A DNA stretch of 64,000 nucleotides, from the NCBI GenBank assembly GCA_029891345.1, contig CM057003.1, positions 13,432,709-13,496,708 on the forward strand, read 5' to 3'. This stretch comes from Dryococelus australis (Eukaryota > Arthropoda > Insecta > Phasmatodea > Phasmatidae). The notes below the pieces were generated by a model, which had not been told where the DNA came from, did not search any database, and saw only the letters and a list, made by a program, of their open reading frames with translations. Positions 34,531 through 46,249 of this stretch are shown piece by piece (the first letter of the stretch is position 1; the number at the start of each line of letters is the position of its first letter). The translations under genes were made by a program, and so were the position numbers.

Positions 34531-34535
34531 CCCGT

Positions 34536-35850
34536 GCTAGAATGCGTGATGCATAATTAATTTTTTTTCAAAAGTCTGACCTTCAGAATTTTTTTAAAAT
34601 TATAAAATAGTTATTGGTGAAATAGTAAATACACCATGATTTGAGTCGTCGAAAAATGTTTTGGTTAATGGAGAAAAAAACGTTTTGTGCTTAACAAAAA
34701 GCGATCGCAAAAAATAATTAGTTATTAAAATAAAGACCCCCGGGAAAACAGCACAAGCACAGTCAAAAAATCCATGACTACCCCGCCGGGAATCGTGCCC
34801 GGTATGCAATGGATGGGATTCAAGTCGAAGTTGCCAAGGACTACTGTACGAGACTGGTCAAATATATCATTTAAAAAAAGAACGACACACATATTTCGGT
34901 GACATCCACCACAGGTAAAAAGTAGTTAATACACTCAGCTTTCGTCAGAATTATTTTTGCGGTAATCTATTTGAGTAATATGTAGCCCCAGTTTCTACTA
35001 CTGTATTCGTGAAAGAGATCTTGAGAGCAGTATTTTGACAATTGTTCATGGCTCAGCCTGATTCTATTAAAGTACTATTTAGGCCGTTGATTGAGAGGGT
35101 AGTTCTTAAGCAAATTAAAAAAAATTTGTTCATGTTAACTAGAAGCGTGGTCAGGAGATTTTTGGCGTCTGATTACCAGGTACTATGAGCTTCTAACGTC
35201 TTAATGAATCGCTCTAGGAGCGGCTCACGGCCTTGACATCGGAAATATTTTAGTGTAATTTGGTGACCTGTTGAAAGAATTCATTGCTATTATAAAGTAA
35301 TATTTTCAAGATTTCCTGAGGCCTATAATATGACATGCTTACTACATTGAATATTGTTTTATAACATTTTTTTTTGTTTTTTTGTTTTACTTGTATTAAC
35401 ATCAAATGCATGCAAACACATTATAGTTTTGTGTTCCATCTTAGTTGATTGGACTTAAAGGGGAAGTCACGCATATTCTACTTAACAACCATGAATATAT
35501 TTTAGGTTACTAAGTTGTATGTGGTTGCGTTTGCTTAGTCAGCCGATATCCTTTCCTACTGAATTCTAAGGCTGGTGACTACACCAAGCCTGGCTGACAC
35601 AAGACGACAAACGTGTCCCAGTTTTACTGCTGCGAGAGGTACTTGCATCTATCTCTCCTTCGCAACTCTAAGATCGCCTCATTAATATCCTTTTCGTACA
35701 TCTGTAACTCCACTGGGGTTGATTACGGGCGTTCTAATATTACCGTAATTATTAACTCCAACAAACAGTACGAACAACGATTTATTGAGATACTGATCGT
35801 TTCACAATACAAGTATGCAAACAATATTCAGATAGTTATACTTCGTTGTC
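34536..35850. other. Intergenic DNA
   Basis: No gene was recognised. A short CCGCCGGGAATCGTGCCCGG near 34780-34800 is an inverted tRNA box B-like scrap. Confidence 0.5.
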
Positions 35851-38508
35851 CGGTAAACAATTAACTTTATCTTTTACTTTAGTTCTATATTTTATTCCCG
35901 TAACTTCCCTATCACTCTACCTTGCACCCTACTGCAAGCACACCTACCACTGGCTCAGATCGGATCGACCGAAACTCCTCCGGGTCCTCCTGATGCCGTG
36001 CAGTGGATATGTGGTGGTGTCAGGACGTCTCCTGACGTGGGTGATAGCGGCCTGGTCTAGAATCAGGACCACCAGACCTACGACCCAGGGACAAGTGGCG
36101 CCTCGCGTCTATGTCACCTCTGGATGCGTCTTCTGATCGTCGCCGATATTGGACCGTAGAGAGAGCGGGGGTCAGCAGGCGGTTTGCAGTCATATTTATA
36201 CTAAAATCTTCTCTTCTGACGTAGATTGGCCGTTGCTGGGCCGGACCTCCACAACTCCCCTTTCTTGGAGTCTGGCTCGCACACGGCCTGGATTGGCGAG
36301 TGTGCCCTTTACATTGCCATTCAAACTGCATGCCATTTGTGGTCCCAACAATGTCCTCAATCATTTCAACTGAAATGTATATATTGGCAGTATCTGTGAA
36401 AAATATTGTATTTGCTAAGACATAAAATATTGTCCGCCGTTTAAGAAGATATAAATAAATGAGAAAACGGGTTATTATGCCATCTATCTCGGCGACCAAT
36501 CATCGAGTCGCACCAAGGTTTTCATGCAATTAGTGCTATAGTAGGAAATATAAACTTTCATATTTTAAGTGGACCAGGAATTTTTAAATGACAGCAGTAG
36601 TATAAGTAATTTAGATACTTATGATACGTCTATAAAAAAATTTACAATATTTAACCAAAAATTTTACGCTGTCAGTATTCATGAGAAGCATCAAAAATAC
36701 ATATAAGAACATCTTTTGGCCGCCTTTTTGTAATATAAATCCATGTGAGAAAATGAAACACTAATATCCAGTTTCGGGAAACCATGCACTTATTACACAT
36801 AATTTTACACACAAGCAGCGCTATAGTAGTCCATGTAAGCTCACAAGATTACCGTGATTACGTGCTTATTTTCAGAAAGACTGCCCTGTAATTATTTCTT
36901 ATTAGTGAATTCTGTATACCAAAGTGTTACGCTAATTAAATCCGTACTTGAAGTTCCAATTTTTACCTCGCTGATGCAGTTGTACGCATGCCGGCTTCCG
37001 GTTCGATGAGATCTGGGTTTGAGTCTTGGTTAATAAACGTGTTTATTTGTAAGAGTCTCAATGGTGTTTCAGAATGTTGCTGGTTCCATCCCTAATGTTA
37101 TATCTGTCAACAAGAGCACCAGACCTGCCTACCCTCTAAACTTTCGAGATCTTCATACAGTTTTGTGCATTCGTTTAGAGGAAAATAAGTTCATTATTTA
37201 CATCGGTAACATATTGTTCAAAATATCACTCAACCTAACAAAGCCCCTAAACTCACCTAGGATAATGGGTAAATACGTGTTTCATAGTTTGCATTGACCC
37301 TACATGAACTCGCCTATTTTAATTGTTCAGTGAGTAATTTTGCATCCTAAAATAAACCAGAAAAAATATTGTGTATATAATTATCTTGTTTTCAGATGCG
37401 CACGGACAGTGGCTATGTCTACGACTGTCCAAAGACTTTTATATTTTTTACTATGGCGATCGGTCCTCAAGATCTCGATATTAAGAGCCACCCAAGACTC
37501 TTTACTCACTCACTTACTTTATTATAGCGTTGAAAAATGGAACATCATTTCCCGTGTAGCTACCAATGATTTCTAAAGTCATCAGCTAACCGCAAAACAC
37601 CTATTTGATATTTTCTTTTATCTGTTTACGTCATTCTATTATTTTGGTTTTAATGAACCTGCTTGAACATTTTCATGTCTACTATGGCTGTTACTTCAAT
37701 GGCCGCGGTGGGGTAGAAAAGTTTCTTGTGGAACCGGCGCTGGCCTCACCAAACCTCCCCTCCAGGTGGCCGATACCTATTAAAAGGTCATACCTGGACC
37801 GCCACTTTCTAACCAAGCTACGTTAGTCCCCACAAACAAAAAGCTAAATCGGCTCTTTTGATCTCAGGTAACCACCGGGAACTTTGCAATTTTGAAACCG
37901 CCATGCTGTCCGAAATGTAAAAAGAAAAACTACACTAAACTACTCACTCACACAAACTGACTACTTTCCGCGACTGCGCATATCCTTACTCGTTTGAAGT
38001 TAAGCATGACGGTATTCCCATAACTGCCTTCTCGGCTCAGTGCACCTGGGTTGTGCAGGACTTAGTTTCGGGGGATATCCTGTAACAAGTAACATCCCCC
38101 TCCACCTCACCCCCAGATGCAAGGAGCGTGTCTCTAAACTCAAAAAAGCACTTCGTAACGGCACTCATGCATACACAGACACATACAAAACCATCGCTGC
38201 GCACATCTCACTTTCCAATTGTCCAACATAAAAAAAAAATCAAGCAGGTACATTCATCTTTGTCTGATCGGTAAAAATAATGCCAGAGCCTTGCTCTGTG
38301 GAATCACGTCATTTGAGGGGTAGACTTGATCGGTATTTTTATCTGGCCAGGTGGTTGGAGGCTCAATGGGAAGGAATTCGGTTTCCATTTCCTTGTATCA
38401 GCTCCATTCCAGATCGAGAGTTCCTAAACTCTCCGATCATTCCTCCCAGATCCTTCCTCCACCTGGCCAGGCCCGTCCCAAGGGAGACATCTGTGTGGCG
38501 TATCCAAA
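35851..38508. other. Intergenic DNA with GC-rich patches
   Basis: GC-rich patches lie at 35930-36150 (see findings: possible IR transmembrane scrap) and 37690-37860. A tRNA-like box B scrap is at about 37000-37030, and a SINE tail at 37453-37515 (GATATTAAGAGCCACCCAAG context). No complete gene was recognised. Confidence 0.45.
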
Positions 38509-39366
38509 CTAGTGGTAGGATTCCTTCCGAGGACTAGTACCTGACCACAGTGTACCCATTGAAGGGTTTACTGTAATAAAAAGTACGCCTCCCGTATGTA
38601 CGGATAGCATCCTGAAGGGCGTCAGATTCATTGAATCTTTCGCCCCTACGCCAAAACATTCTTTGATTAGAGTGACCAACTCTGCTGGTTTGTTTGGCAG
38701 GCCTGCCTGGGCGACAAGCCTGTCCACGGTCTCCATCTTAGGGGATTGAACCCTATCCCCCCCTCCATTTTTCTTATAACAAGGGCAAAGCAGATGTCAA
38801 CGTTGTTGGGTCTTCCAACTTCGTCAGCATCGCTCCCCTGATCAGCTCGTTGTACAGCCATTGTGGGTCGCTTGGATCCGACTGTGCAGGCCATGCCTGT
38901 ACAGTGGCATCAACCATGTTCTTTTAATCCGGCCAGTCAATAATCAATAGTTTTCACTTCCTCAGGTGTTGCCATTGATTTCCTCGTGAGAACCTTGTGG
39001 AGGAAGACTTCCCTCTCAGCCTCGGTATTCCGTGGCTGATCGGTCCGTACCTCCTCCATTGGTACTCCCGTTGACAATACCTCCCGGTCTCGGGACATGG
39101 CACAGACTGTTCTTCGTCTGCTATCGCGTTTGAGCTTGCTCATGTTACAAGTAACACGAGCAAAGCCTTCCCGCACAAACACAACCAGGCTCCATGTACA
39201 CGGCCAACCAGGTGGTTCCCGTTCTTGAGACCCTTGTCCATGTGTTTTGTAAGGTTCTAGGTCTATAACTCTCGTTATAGACGTAGACCTGGGCAGCTCT
39301 TGTTCCCCTATTCAGTTTTTCTTCTGTCCTGGAGGGGGATACACAGGGGGTTCTCCCATGTACCAT
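38509..39366 (-). pseudogene. Decayed minus-strand coding-like DNA downstream of the R1-clade relic
   Basis: Three minus-strand frames look coding in composition: 39366-39145, 39182-38937 and 38894-38509. The last includes LPNKPAELVTLIKECFGVGA and ALWSG-like TLWSGTSPR. They follow the reverse transcriptase relic on the same strand, so they may be its 3' portion or another nested element. No known domain was recognised. Confidence 0.35.
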
Positions 39367-39453
39367 TACAGGTATTTGTTCTGTTAATTCTGCAAGTGGT
39401 AGGGGGTCACAAGGGCCACCCCTTCTTCCAAGATTATGACTAGGAAGATGTGG

Positions 39454-40550
39454 TCACCCATTGAGGTTCACAGCATCTATCCCAGTCTCATCCTTCCCGT
39501 TGTCCACCTCCGACATGTCCAAGTCCCTACTCAACCGAGGGCCAGACCACCAGAAGTAAAATTCCTCCCTTCTTTTGCCGATCCTTGTTAGGTGTTGTAA
39601 CAAGATCCTAGTAGTGTCCCTGTCACGAAGCATGCGCCCGAGATGGAGAGGTCTATGGGTTCCCTCAAAGTTAATTTTAAGGTCCTCCACTTTGGGGGAT
39701 TCGAGTGCATGGGTGGAGGTGTCCTCCACACCACACACTACGCACATGGGGTCCCCAACAAGGCCCAGGGAGGACAACTTACATCGGAAGTTTCCATGAC
39801 CGGTTAAGTACTGGACGGAGTAGTGACCCAGATCGAGCCACTTCTCCAGTCTCTGTCTCTCCCTTACACACGGAAACAAACCGTGCGTTAAGCGACCCTT
39901 GGTACTGAGGTCCCATCTGGTCTGCCAAGCTGCTAATGTGGCTTCCTTCAGTTCCCTCAGTTCAGCCGTGGGGATAACACCCCGTTTTCTCCTACGAGAG
40001 ATTGTACCATCTGTACCATCAGCAGATCCAGAGGGATCTCTCCAGCAATAAGCTGGAGAGCATCTCTAGAAGTTGTCCTATAGGACTTGGTAATTCCCAG
40101 AAGTGCAGCTCTTTGAGCACTATTGATGATTCTCTTACCATGGACCCTCTCCGCCTCCGGGTGCCACACCCCACACGCGCACGTGAGGATGGGCAGGAAC
40201 ACAGACTTATACATTAACTTCAACGTCCGATATCCGCCCCCAGTTCGCAGTTGCAACCACCCTGGGCCGGTGAAACATCTTGACGGCTTTATTCACCGCA
40301 TAGCGGACATGGGCATGGAACGCCAGACGACATTCCAGGATGACACCGAGATATTTCACCTTGGTGACCATCCTGATCACTCTGCCCGTAAACCTGATCA
40401 CGGGGTTTCGCTTGAGGTTGCCCTTAAGCAGAATTGCATTGATCTTATCTACTGAGAGGTCCATTTTGAACCTCCCAGCCCACTCTTCAACCATGGACAG
40501 AGCCATATCTGTCTTCTCTTCCAATTCCTTTCGTGACCAGGCAGGGACAA
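39454..40550 (-). pseudogene. R1-clade non-LTR retrotransposon reverse transcriptase relic
   Basis: On the minus strand the 3' half of an ORF2 is recognisable. The first piece (40550-40207) has RFKMDLSVDKINAILLKG, KVKYLGVILECRLAFHAHVR and KAVKMFHRP, the RT thumb region typical of R1/TRAS-like elements. The second (40256-39957, another frame) has YKSVFLPILTCACGVWHPEA, INSAQRAALLGITKSYRTTS and RDALQLIAGEIPLDLLM. The third (39879-39454) has LTGHGNFRCKL, then CVVC and THALESP, the usual C-terminal Cys-His region in worn form. Frameshifts separate the pieces. Its 5' side is cut off by a SINE at 40557. The RT palm with its catalytic Asp residues is absent. Confidence 0.85.
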
Positions 40551-40556
40551 GGAGCG

Positions 40557-40815
40557 GTGGGGGAGCAGATAGAGCGCTCGCGTACCACCAAGGCGAACCG
40601 AGTTCTGTTCCCCTGGCGGGCCAGCTACCGGATTCTTGCACTCGGGTATTGAGCCAGGTGATGCCGCTAGTCCGGCAGGTTATCTCCGGGAACTCCTGTT
40701 TCTCCCGCTCTTGCATTCTGGCGCTGCTCCATTATCACTTCGTTTCCCACACGTCAGCTTCCAAGACCCCGATATAAGGACCTGCCAACGAATTCTCTCC
40801 AATATACTCTACTTC
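40557..40815 (+). mobile_element. tRNA-derived SINE at the truncated end of the R1-clade relic
   Basis: The head has GATAGAGCGCTCGCGTACCA and GAGTTCTGTTCCC (worn box B). The body has TTGCATTCTGGCGCTGCTCC and the tail CTTCCAAGACCCCGATATAA. It lies in the opposite orientation to the reverse transcriptase fragment. Confidence 0.75.
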
Positions 40816-42253
40816 TCCTTGTTATTATTTCTTACGCATTTGTTTTTCGGGCTCACTGGCTGTTTACTTATTTATGTTCGTTTTTTTCAGATATAAAATG
40901 ACTCGCTACTGATAACGCCTTGGGAGTTGATAAAGGAATCTGATAGTCATGGTTACAATACATTACGAGAAACATAATTTATGTCATATCACTGGCATTA
41001 ATGAAATTACACGGCATGTTTTAATGCAAGTGTTGAGGAAACAGTATTTTTCCACTGTCACCACGATTAAATTAAGCTCAGCATGACTGAACAAACTGTG
41101 TTGGAAAACAACTTGACGATAAATGACATGGCATGAGATATTAAATAATTAAACACAATTGTTTTTTCATATCTTCATAGTACGTGATTAATGCGTCATT
41201 ATTATATACAGTTGTATAAAGGGGTTACCACTTGATCGTATATGAATGGACGCAGTTCAGTGGATGCTTATCTTCGGCGGAGTGACATTGCAAACGGGAA
41301 ACGAGCTGCATATAAAGGCGCATCAGAGTCTTGAATGTAACATAGTACGGAGTCTTCGTAGATGGTTGACGTGTTCGCAGCTACTGGGACAAACAAGGTA
41401 AAACTTAAAACACAGGATATCCATACGCCTATCAGATAATGGTTGTATGTGGGAATGGGTCGTTGAGCGGGTACAGGAATGACAGAAGCCATCGCACTTA
41501 GTTAAGACTCTGTGAGTGGCCGTCTTCTCTGAAGACAAGACCGTAAACGAAACCAAAGTCCCAACGACAGAACGCATCGCTCGGCGAAGCAGGAGAGCTC
41601 AGAGGAAACCCACAGACAGCTCCAACACAACACCCACTAGATAGAAGTCCCGCGCGCACAGCTGCGGCGTTAGGGCGAGAGCGACATTCACCGTAGGCAC
41701 ACTACCAGACCGCGGTTAATAAGTTCACGTCTCGCATAAATATTTGTGGCTTTACGTTGATTGTGTGTAATTTTTGTTAAAGTGTTATATGCGTGTCACA
41801 GCATACATTAATAAAATGAGGTGTGTCTTTTAACCACTTCATTAAAAGAGCTATTGTCATTCCAGTGTTATGTGTTATCCCCTGCTTTCTGCTTCAAGAA
41901 CTAATTTTTTTTTTTTTTTTTTTTAGTATTCCTTTGAGAATCATTTATTTGTTTACATTCTTGGCTCACATAAGCTATAGACTACCTGAAAGAAAACATT
42001 GTATCATGAAATAGTGTCTATATGTTAGACAAACATCCTAGCTATTAATTCCAGAGAATTCTTAAAGCATTATCTTTTGTGATAAGTATTTCATTCAAAA
42101 CTAATTATACCTGATTAAATTATATTTGTTACGGTGTAGCGGACTCGTTTACAGCCGTGATAAAGTACCAATATGACTCCAATATTAACTTTTTTTAGTT
42201 CACTTTTGTTTCGTACCTACACCAAATCAAATAATATATGCATAACCCATCAT
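40816..42253. other. Intergenic DNA
   Basis: No certain gene was recognised. A TATA-box plus short first-exon-like arrangement at 41311-41397 is described in the findings. A run of about 19 T residues lies at about 41906-41924. Confidence 0.45.
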
Positions 42254-42536
42254 TAGAGCCACAAGTAATTCGCGGATTGAGTTGGCAGAAAGCTAGGCTG
42301 GACAGCCCTCTATACACTCGAGACATTATTGCTTGTTTATTGGTTGCTGTGATCAAGTGAGGCCTCTGTATAGGAGTAGATGTTAAACTCTCGCTTACAA
42401 TACTGCTTCCTGCTGACTGGCAGTTAAACGGGGCGTGTCTATAGAACAGTCGTCCAATCACAACAGTAGGAGAGAAGAACAAGTGTTTGGAGTCTACCTA
42501 GCCTCCGAACGAATCCGCGAAATACTCGTGGCTCTA
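42254..42536. mobile_element. Family C short inverted-repeat element (MITE-like)
   Basis: The left end GAGCCACAAGTAATTCGCGG and the inverted right end GAGCCACGAGTATTTCGCGG match over about 40 bp, including a following GGCTAGG/GCTAGGC block. Both ends are bounded by TA (42254-42255 and 42535-42536). The unit is about 280 bp without coding capacity. Confidence 0.8.
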
Positions 42537-42998
42537 CCCATAATCTTAGCCAACAAATGTTTGTCCCGTTATCGTCCTGCGTAACTTCTTCAGAGATTCC
42601 GTGCTAACGTAATTCACTTTCTATGATTTTCGTTATACTTTAACTGAATGTTTCTTATTATACCAGCGCAATGCTTTGAAAGTTATTTTTCTCTTCGGCG
42701 AAACTATACACGTATATCATTTCTCTTGGCTGGAAAACTTTTAAATTGATAATGTATGAAATATTAGCTAATAACGTATGTAAGCAAATTCAAATCTCAG
42801 AATATATAATTATCTTCATTGGTTTTTTTCTTTTCACTTAGGAACTTCAGCATTCATATTCTGCCAGAATATATCAATAAGCTTAATTTAATTTTTGTGC
42901 CGGAAGCAAACCCATGGTATTATCACATTATCTTCGTTACGTACCAGTGTGTGTATGTGTAATATATATATATATGTATGTGTAATATATATATAGTA

Positions 42999-43037
<39 letters not shown>

Positions 43038-44187
43038 AGACGTATTTATTACAAAGGAAAGTGTTTTACTCGTAGACTACTAAAAATTATTTTGGAAGCT
43101 AGGCGAGACGATTTAGTGTATAAGAACAAGAAGAATAAATTTGCAGTGTAAGTTGAATCCTTCAAAGGTAATAAGGGACGTTGCGTTTGATTCCCAGTGG
43201 TGTCTAACCTTGGATATTATCAGCCTTCATTGCATTTACAGAAGCGCAAAACAACAGGAAAATAATCCTTAGACCAACTCCGAAACCACTGTGGCTGATG
43301 CATATGGACAAACATTTTCCGCGTAGCTGGTGGTTGTGGTGATGTGTGTAGAAAGTGCTTGAACGAAGGCCAATTTTTTAAATGCTTGAATAATCCAAAA
43401 CAGATATAGTGACAGCTTAGCTAAATAAGAGCCAACTACCCAACCACAGGTTAATATATTGGACCAACCAGTATGGAGCATTATTTATTTGCCATTACGG
43501 TGTCATATGGTGAATTAAGCTTAGAATTTGGTCGTATTGTCTCTGTTGCCGAGAGGATTCAAATACGCAACTGTACCGGAATTTCAAAATCATTCATGTA
43601 TGGGAATGTTAACAAGGGCACACGAACACTTTTTACGTATCTATGAAGTGAACCTTGAGATGAGAATGCCATAAATATCTTAGAAAACTTGGCGGGTATG
43701 TCGGCAGCAAAATTATCATAACATTAACATCACAATAAATCATTTTATTTTTATTACTTATGTTTAGTTTTTAACCATTTTGTTATGTTCTGATTGTATT
43801 GCTTAAGTAATCAACGATATGCCTTCGTGATTAATTTAGACTTTTATTTAAATGAAAATACACTCCTGGACTCTGCATTAATGCGATTATGAATGAAATG
43901 TAAGCCAACATTACTATTGGCAAGTTTCGTTTTTCAAATTTTCCATCTTGTAAGAATACGTATCGCTGTATTAAAATGCCTATTTTAATGCCACATTGCA
44001 CTATTTACAAATAATTTATCAACACTTGCTGTATTTTTCCACCGGCATGTTTGCATGAGCGTTGGTAGGCCTATGTATTACATCAATTTCAATGCACAAT
44101 TTAGTTTACTTAACCCGGCCTACTGTGCAAAGTAAGTTTCCTAAGGTTTTTTACGCATTTAAATCGTGATTGCACACTTAGTATTTA
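42537..44187. other. AT-rich intergenic DNA with TA/TG microsatellite
   Basis: A compound TA/GTAT microsatellite occupies about 42959-43035. Nothing else was recognised. Confidence 0.55.
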
Positions 44188-45069
44188 CAGTACCCGTCAA
44201 AAGTTTACGACTATTAGTAAATTTGTTAAAATACCTTTCTGCTGTAAAGCTTATGCTGCAATCTGTGTTATACAATTTTTTTAACATTGTTATTGTCAAA
44301 ACAAGCATTATTATTAAGTTATTGAAATAGGTCAAATAGTTTGTAAGTTACGATTTTTGAAAGGAATGCATAACTCTCTTTTGTGTAGAAAGTTCTATAG
44401 ACACGACTCTACAGCTATTTAAGGGTAACGCTTTTTTTTTTCCCCCCCTTTATAAATACACTAGAAAGAGAAAAACAAACAGTGGCCAGAATAAATTTGG
44501 AAGCAAGATTTTTATTTTTTATTGATTTCTCACTGTAAGGAAAGTTAGCAATAAATTCGCCAAAATTGACAACTAGACTGTTTCTTAAGAGTTGAGCTAG
44601 CGAGATTGGGTTTCCGGCGTTAGTTAGTTCTCTTTCCATTCAAATTATAGCATTACTGGTTTGTTGCCGGTAAACTATAAATTCACCGATTAGTGCCATC
44701 CATTTCGAGACATACAGCTGCAGGGGAAGTTCCCTGCCGTTGTGCGTAAAATGGCGAAAAAAGTGAACGTATTACAGAACATAACGTAACAACGAGAAAT
44801 TTCAACCCAGTCGGGCATTTCAAAGGCATGTCTATCAAATACAATAAATTATTTTTGAAGTCAGGAGCATAATACACATGTGAAAAAAAAAAATTATTAA
44901 AAACACCATCAAACGTTCGTCGGATACCTAATTTTCAGTATTTTTTTTGAGAAGAATTAAATGATTTCACAGTGTTTTCTTATTTATGTTATTGATTTAT
45001 GTCCTATATCGTGTAAAGTTTGGGCTTTCGTTTACACCTTGCGTGGTCATAAACTTTTAATGTGTACTG
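44188..45069 (+). mobile_element. Tc1-like transposon, internally deleted
   Basis: The left end CAGTACCCGTCAAAAGTTTA and the inverted right end CAGTACACATTAAAAGTTTA match at 16 or more of 20 positions, continuing with CGAC/TGAC. TA precedes the left end (44186-44187). At 44752 a transposase-like start appears: MAKKVNVLQ, a stop, then REISTQSGISKACLSNTI, the first helix-turn-helix of Tc1-type transposases. The frame then dies and the catalytic domain is absent. At 882 bp the copy is shorter than a full element, so it is a deletion derivative. Confidence 0.75.
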
Positions 45070-45335
45070 CAAGTTCAAGAAACGAGTTCGTGTAAACTGG
45101 CTATATCTTGACAAATGTGTTTCAGTAATATCTATTACGATCGTTTCTCATAATGTGTACTGCAAGTTCAAGAAACGAGTTCGTGTAAACTGGCTATATT
45201 TTGACAAATGTGTTTCAGTAAGATCTATTACGATCGTTTCTCATAATGTGTACTGCAAGTTCAAGAAACGAGTTCGTGTAAACTGGCTATATCTTGACAA
45301 ATGTGTTTCAGTAAGATCTATTACGATCGTTTCTT
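45061..45335 (+). repeat. 93-bp tandem repeat, 3 copies
   Basis: Three nearly identical units start at 45061, 45154 and 45247 (TGTGTACTGCAAGTTCAAGA). The period of 93 is a multiple of three. One frame (45062-45379) is therefore open and repeats a 31-residue peptide beginning VYCKFKKRVRVNWLY. The unit starts inside the right terminus of the Tc1-like element. No translation signal supports a gene. Confidence 0.95.
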
Positions 45336-45539
45336 TCTCATATGGTAACTGGTGGGCCGTGACACTGTACTGTTTGTAGCTAGCCACTCACAAAAATAAC
45401 GGAGTTGCTTTTATTTTACAATGCCGTCTCCTCATATATTAATCGAGCGCATATACTGTCCTTCTCTGAATGGGAGATGAATGGAATATAAAGTTAGGCT
45501 TCTTCATAAAGGAAAATTAGAGAAAACTGCTGTACGTAC

Positions 45540-46065
45540 CTTTGGAAGGGCGTGGCAAGGCTGCCCCGCCTTTGGAAGGGCGTTGCGAGGCTGCCCCGCC
45601 CTTTGGAAGGGCGTGGCGAGGCTGCCCCGCCCTTTGGAAGGGCGTGGCAAGGCTGCCCCGCCCTTTGGAAGGGCGTGGCAAGGCTGCCCCGCCCTTTGGA
45701 AGGGCGTGGCGAGGCTGCCCCGCCCTTTGGAAGGGCGTTGCGAGGCTGCCCGCCCTTTGGAAGGGCGTGGCAAGGCTGCCCCGCCCTTTGGAAGGGCGTG
45801 GCAAGGCTGCCCCGCCCTTTGGAAGAGCGTGGCAAGGCTGCCCCGTCTTTGGAAGGGCGTGGCAAGGCTGCCCCGCCCTTTGGAAGGGCGTGGCGAGGCT
45901 GCCCCGCCCTTTGGAAGGGCGTGGCGAGGCTGCCCCGCCCTTTGGAAGGGCGTGGCAAGGCTGCCCCGCCCTTTGGAAGGGCGTGGCAAGGCTGCCCCGC
46001 CCTTTGGAAGGGCGTGGCAAGGCTGCCCCGTTCTTTGGAAGGGCGTGGCAAGGCTGCCCCGCACT
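45540..46065. repeat. GC-rich 31-bp minisatellite, 17 copies
   Basis: Seventeen head-to-tail copies of a 31-bp unit (CCCTTTGGAAGGGCGTGGCA then AGGCTGCCCCG), with a few single-base changes and one or two 1-bp indels. It is about 68% GC inside AT-rich DNA. Because 31 is not a multiple of three and the unit lacks stops in most frames, five long overlapping frames are open on both strands. These are not regarded as genes. Confidence 0.97.
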
Positions 46066-46249
46066 GTTTTTTTTTCTTCTGATTTGTGGTTGTCATTTCT
46101 GTAATATTGCAAAGACACATGACTTGTTTTGCGTCTAAGACAATAGTCAGGAAACATCAAATCTCTGGACAGTGGTTTGGGGTGTTGACCTTTATTGTGT
46201 ATGTTGTATTGTTTTCCATTTTAACAATGGCGACAGGATGGATACATAA

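Larger units (their letters stand above)
29098..34535. mobile_element. 5.4-kb foldback-like element with inverted arms of about 1.1 kb
   Basis: The left arm (29100-30246) and right arm (33368-34530) are inverted copies of each other along their whole length. Landmarks in both are TTATCGATTTGATATCAAAT, AGGAGCGATGTTCACCCTCT (exact or with a few differences), CATATG/GAGTTATAC, GGAGTCC next to a TATAAGCTG block, and AGGAGGTCGCTGCAGCA at the inner edge. The spacer (30247-33367) is AT-rich with a GC-richer patch at 32150-32760 and no recognisable transposase. The outer ends run GCGCGGGTTTCACCCC and, inverted, GCACGGGTTCTACCCC. The superfamily is unknown and no target duplication was evident. Confidence 0.85.

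Noticed and set aside
36020..36499. 159-codon minus-strand ORF
   Set aside because: No recognisable domain; the composition is explained by the GC-rich patch.
45494..46160. Five overlapping ORFs of 167-218 codons on both strands
   Set aside because: They are translations of the 31-bp minisatellite, open because the unit has few stops. No coding signal exists outside the repeat.
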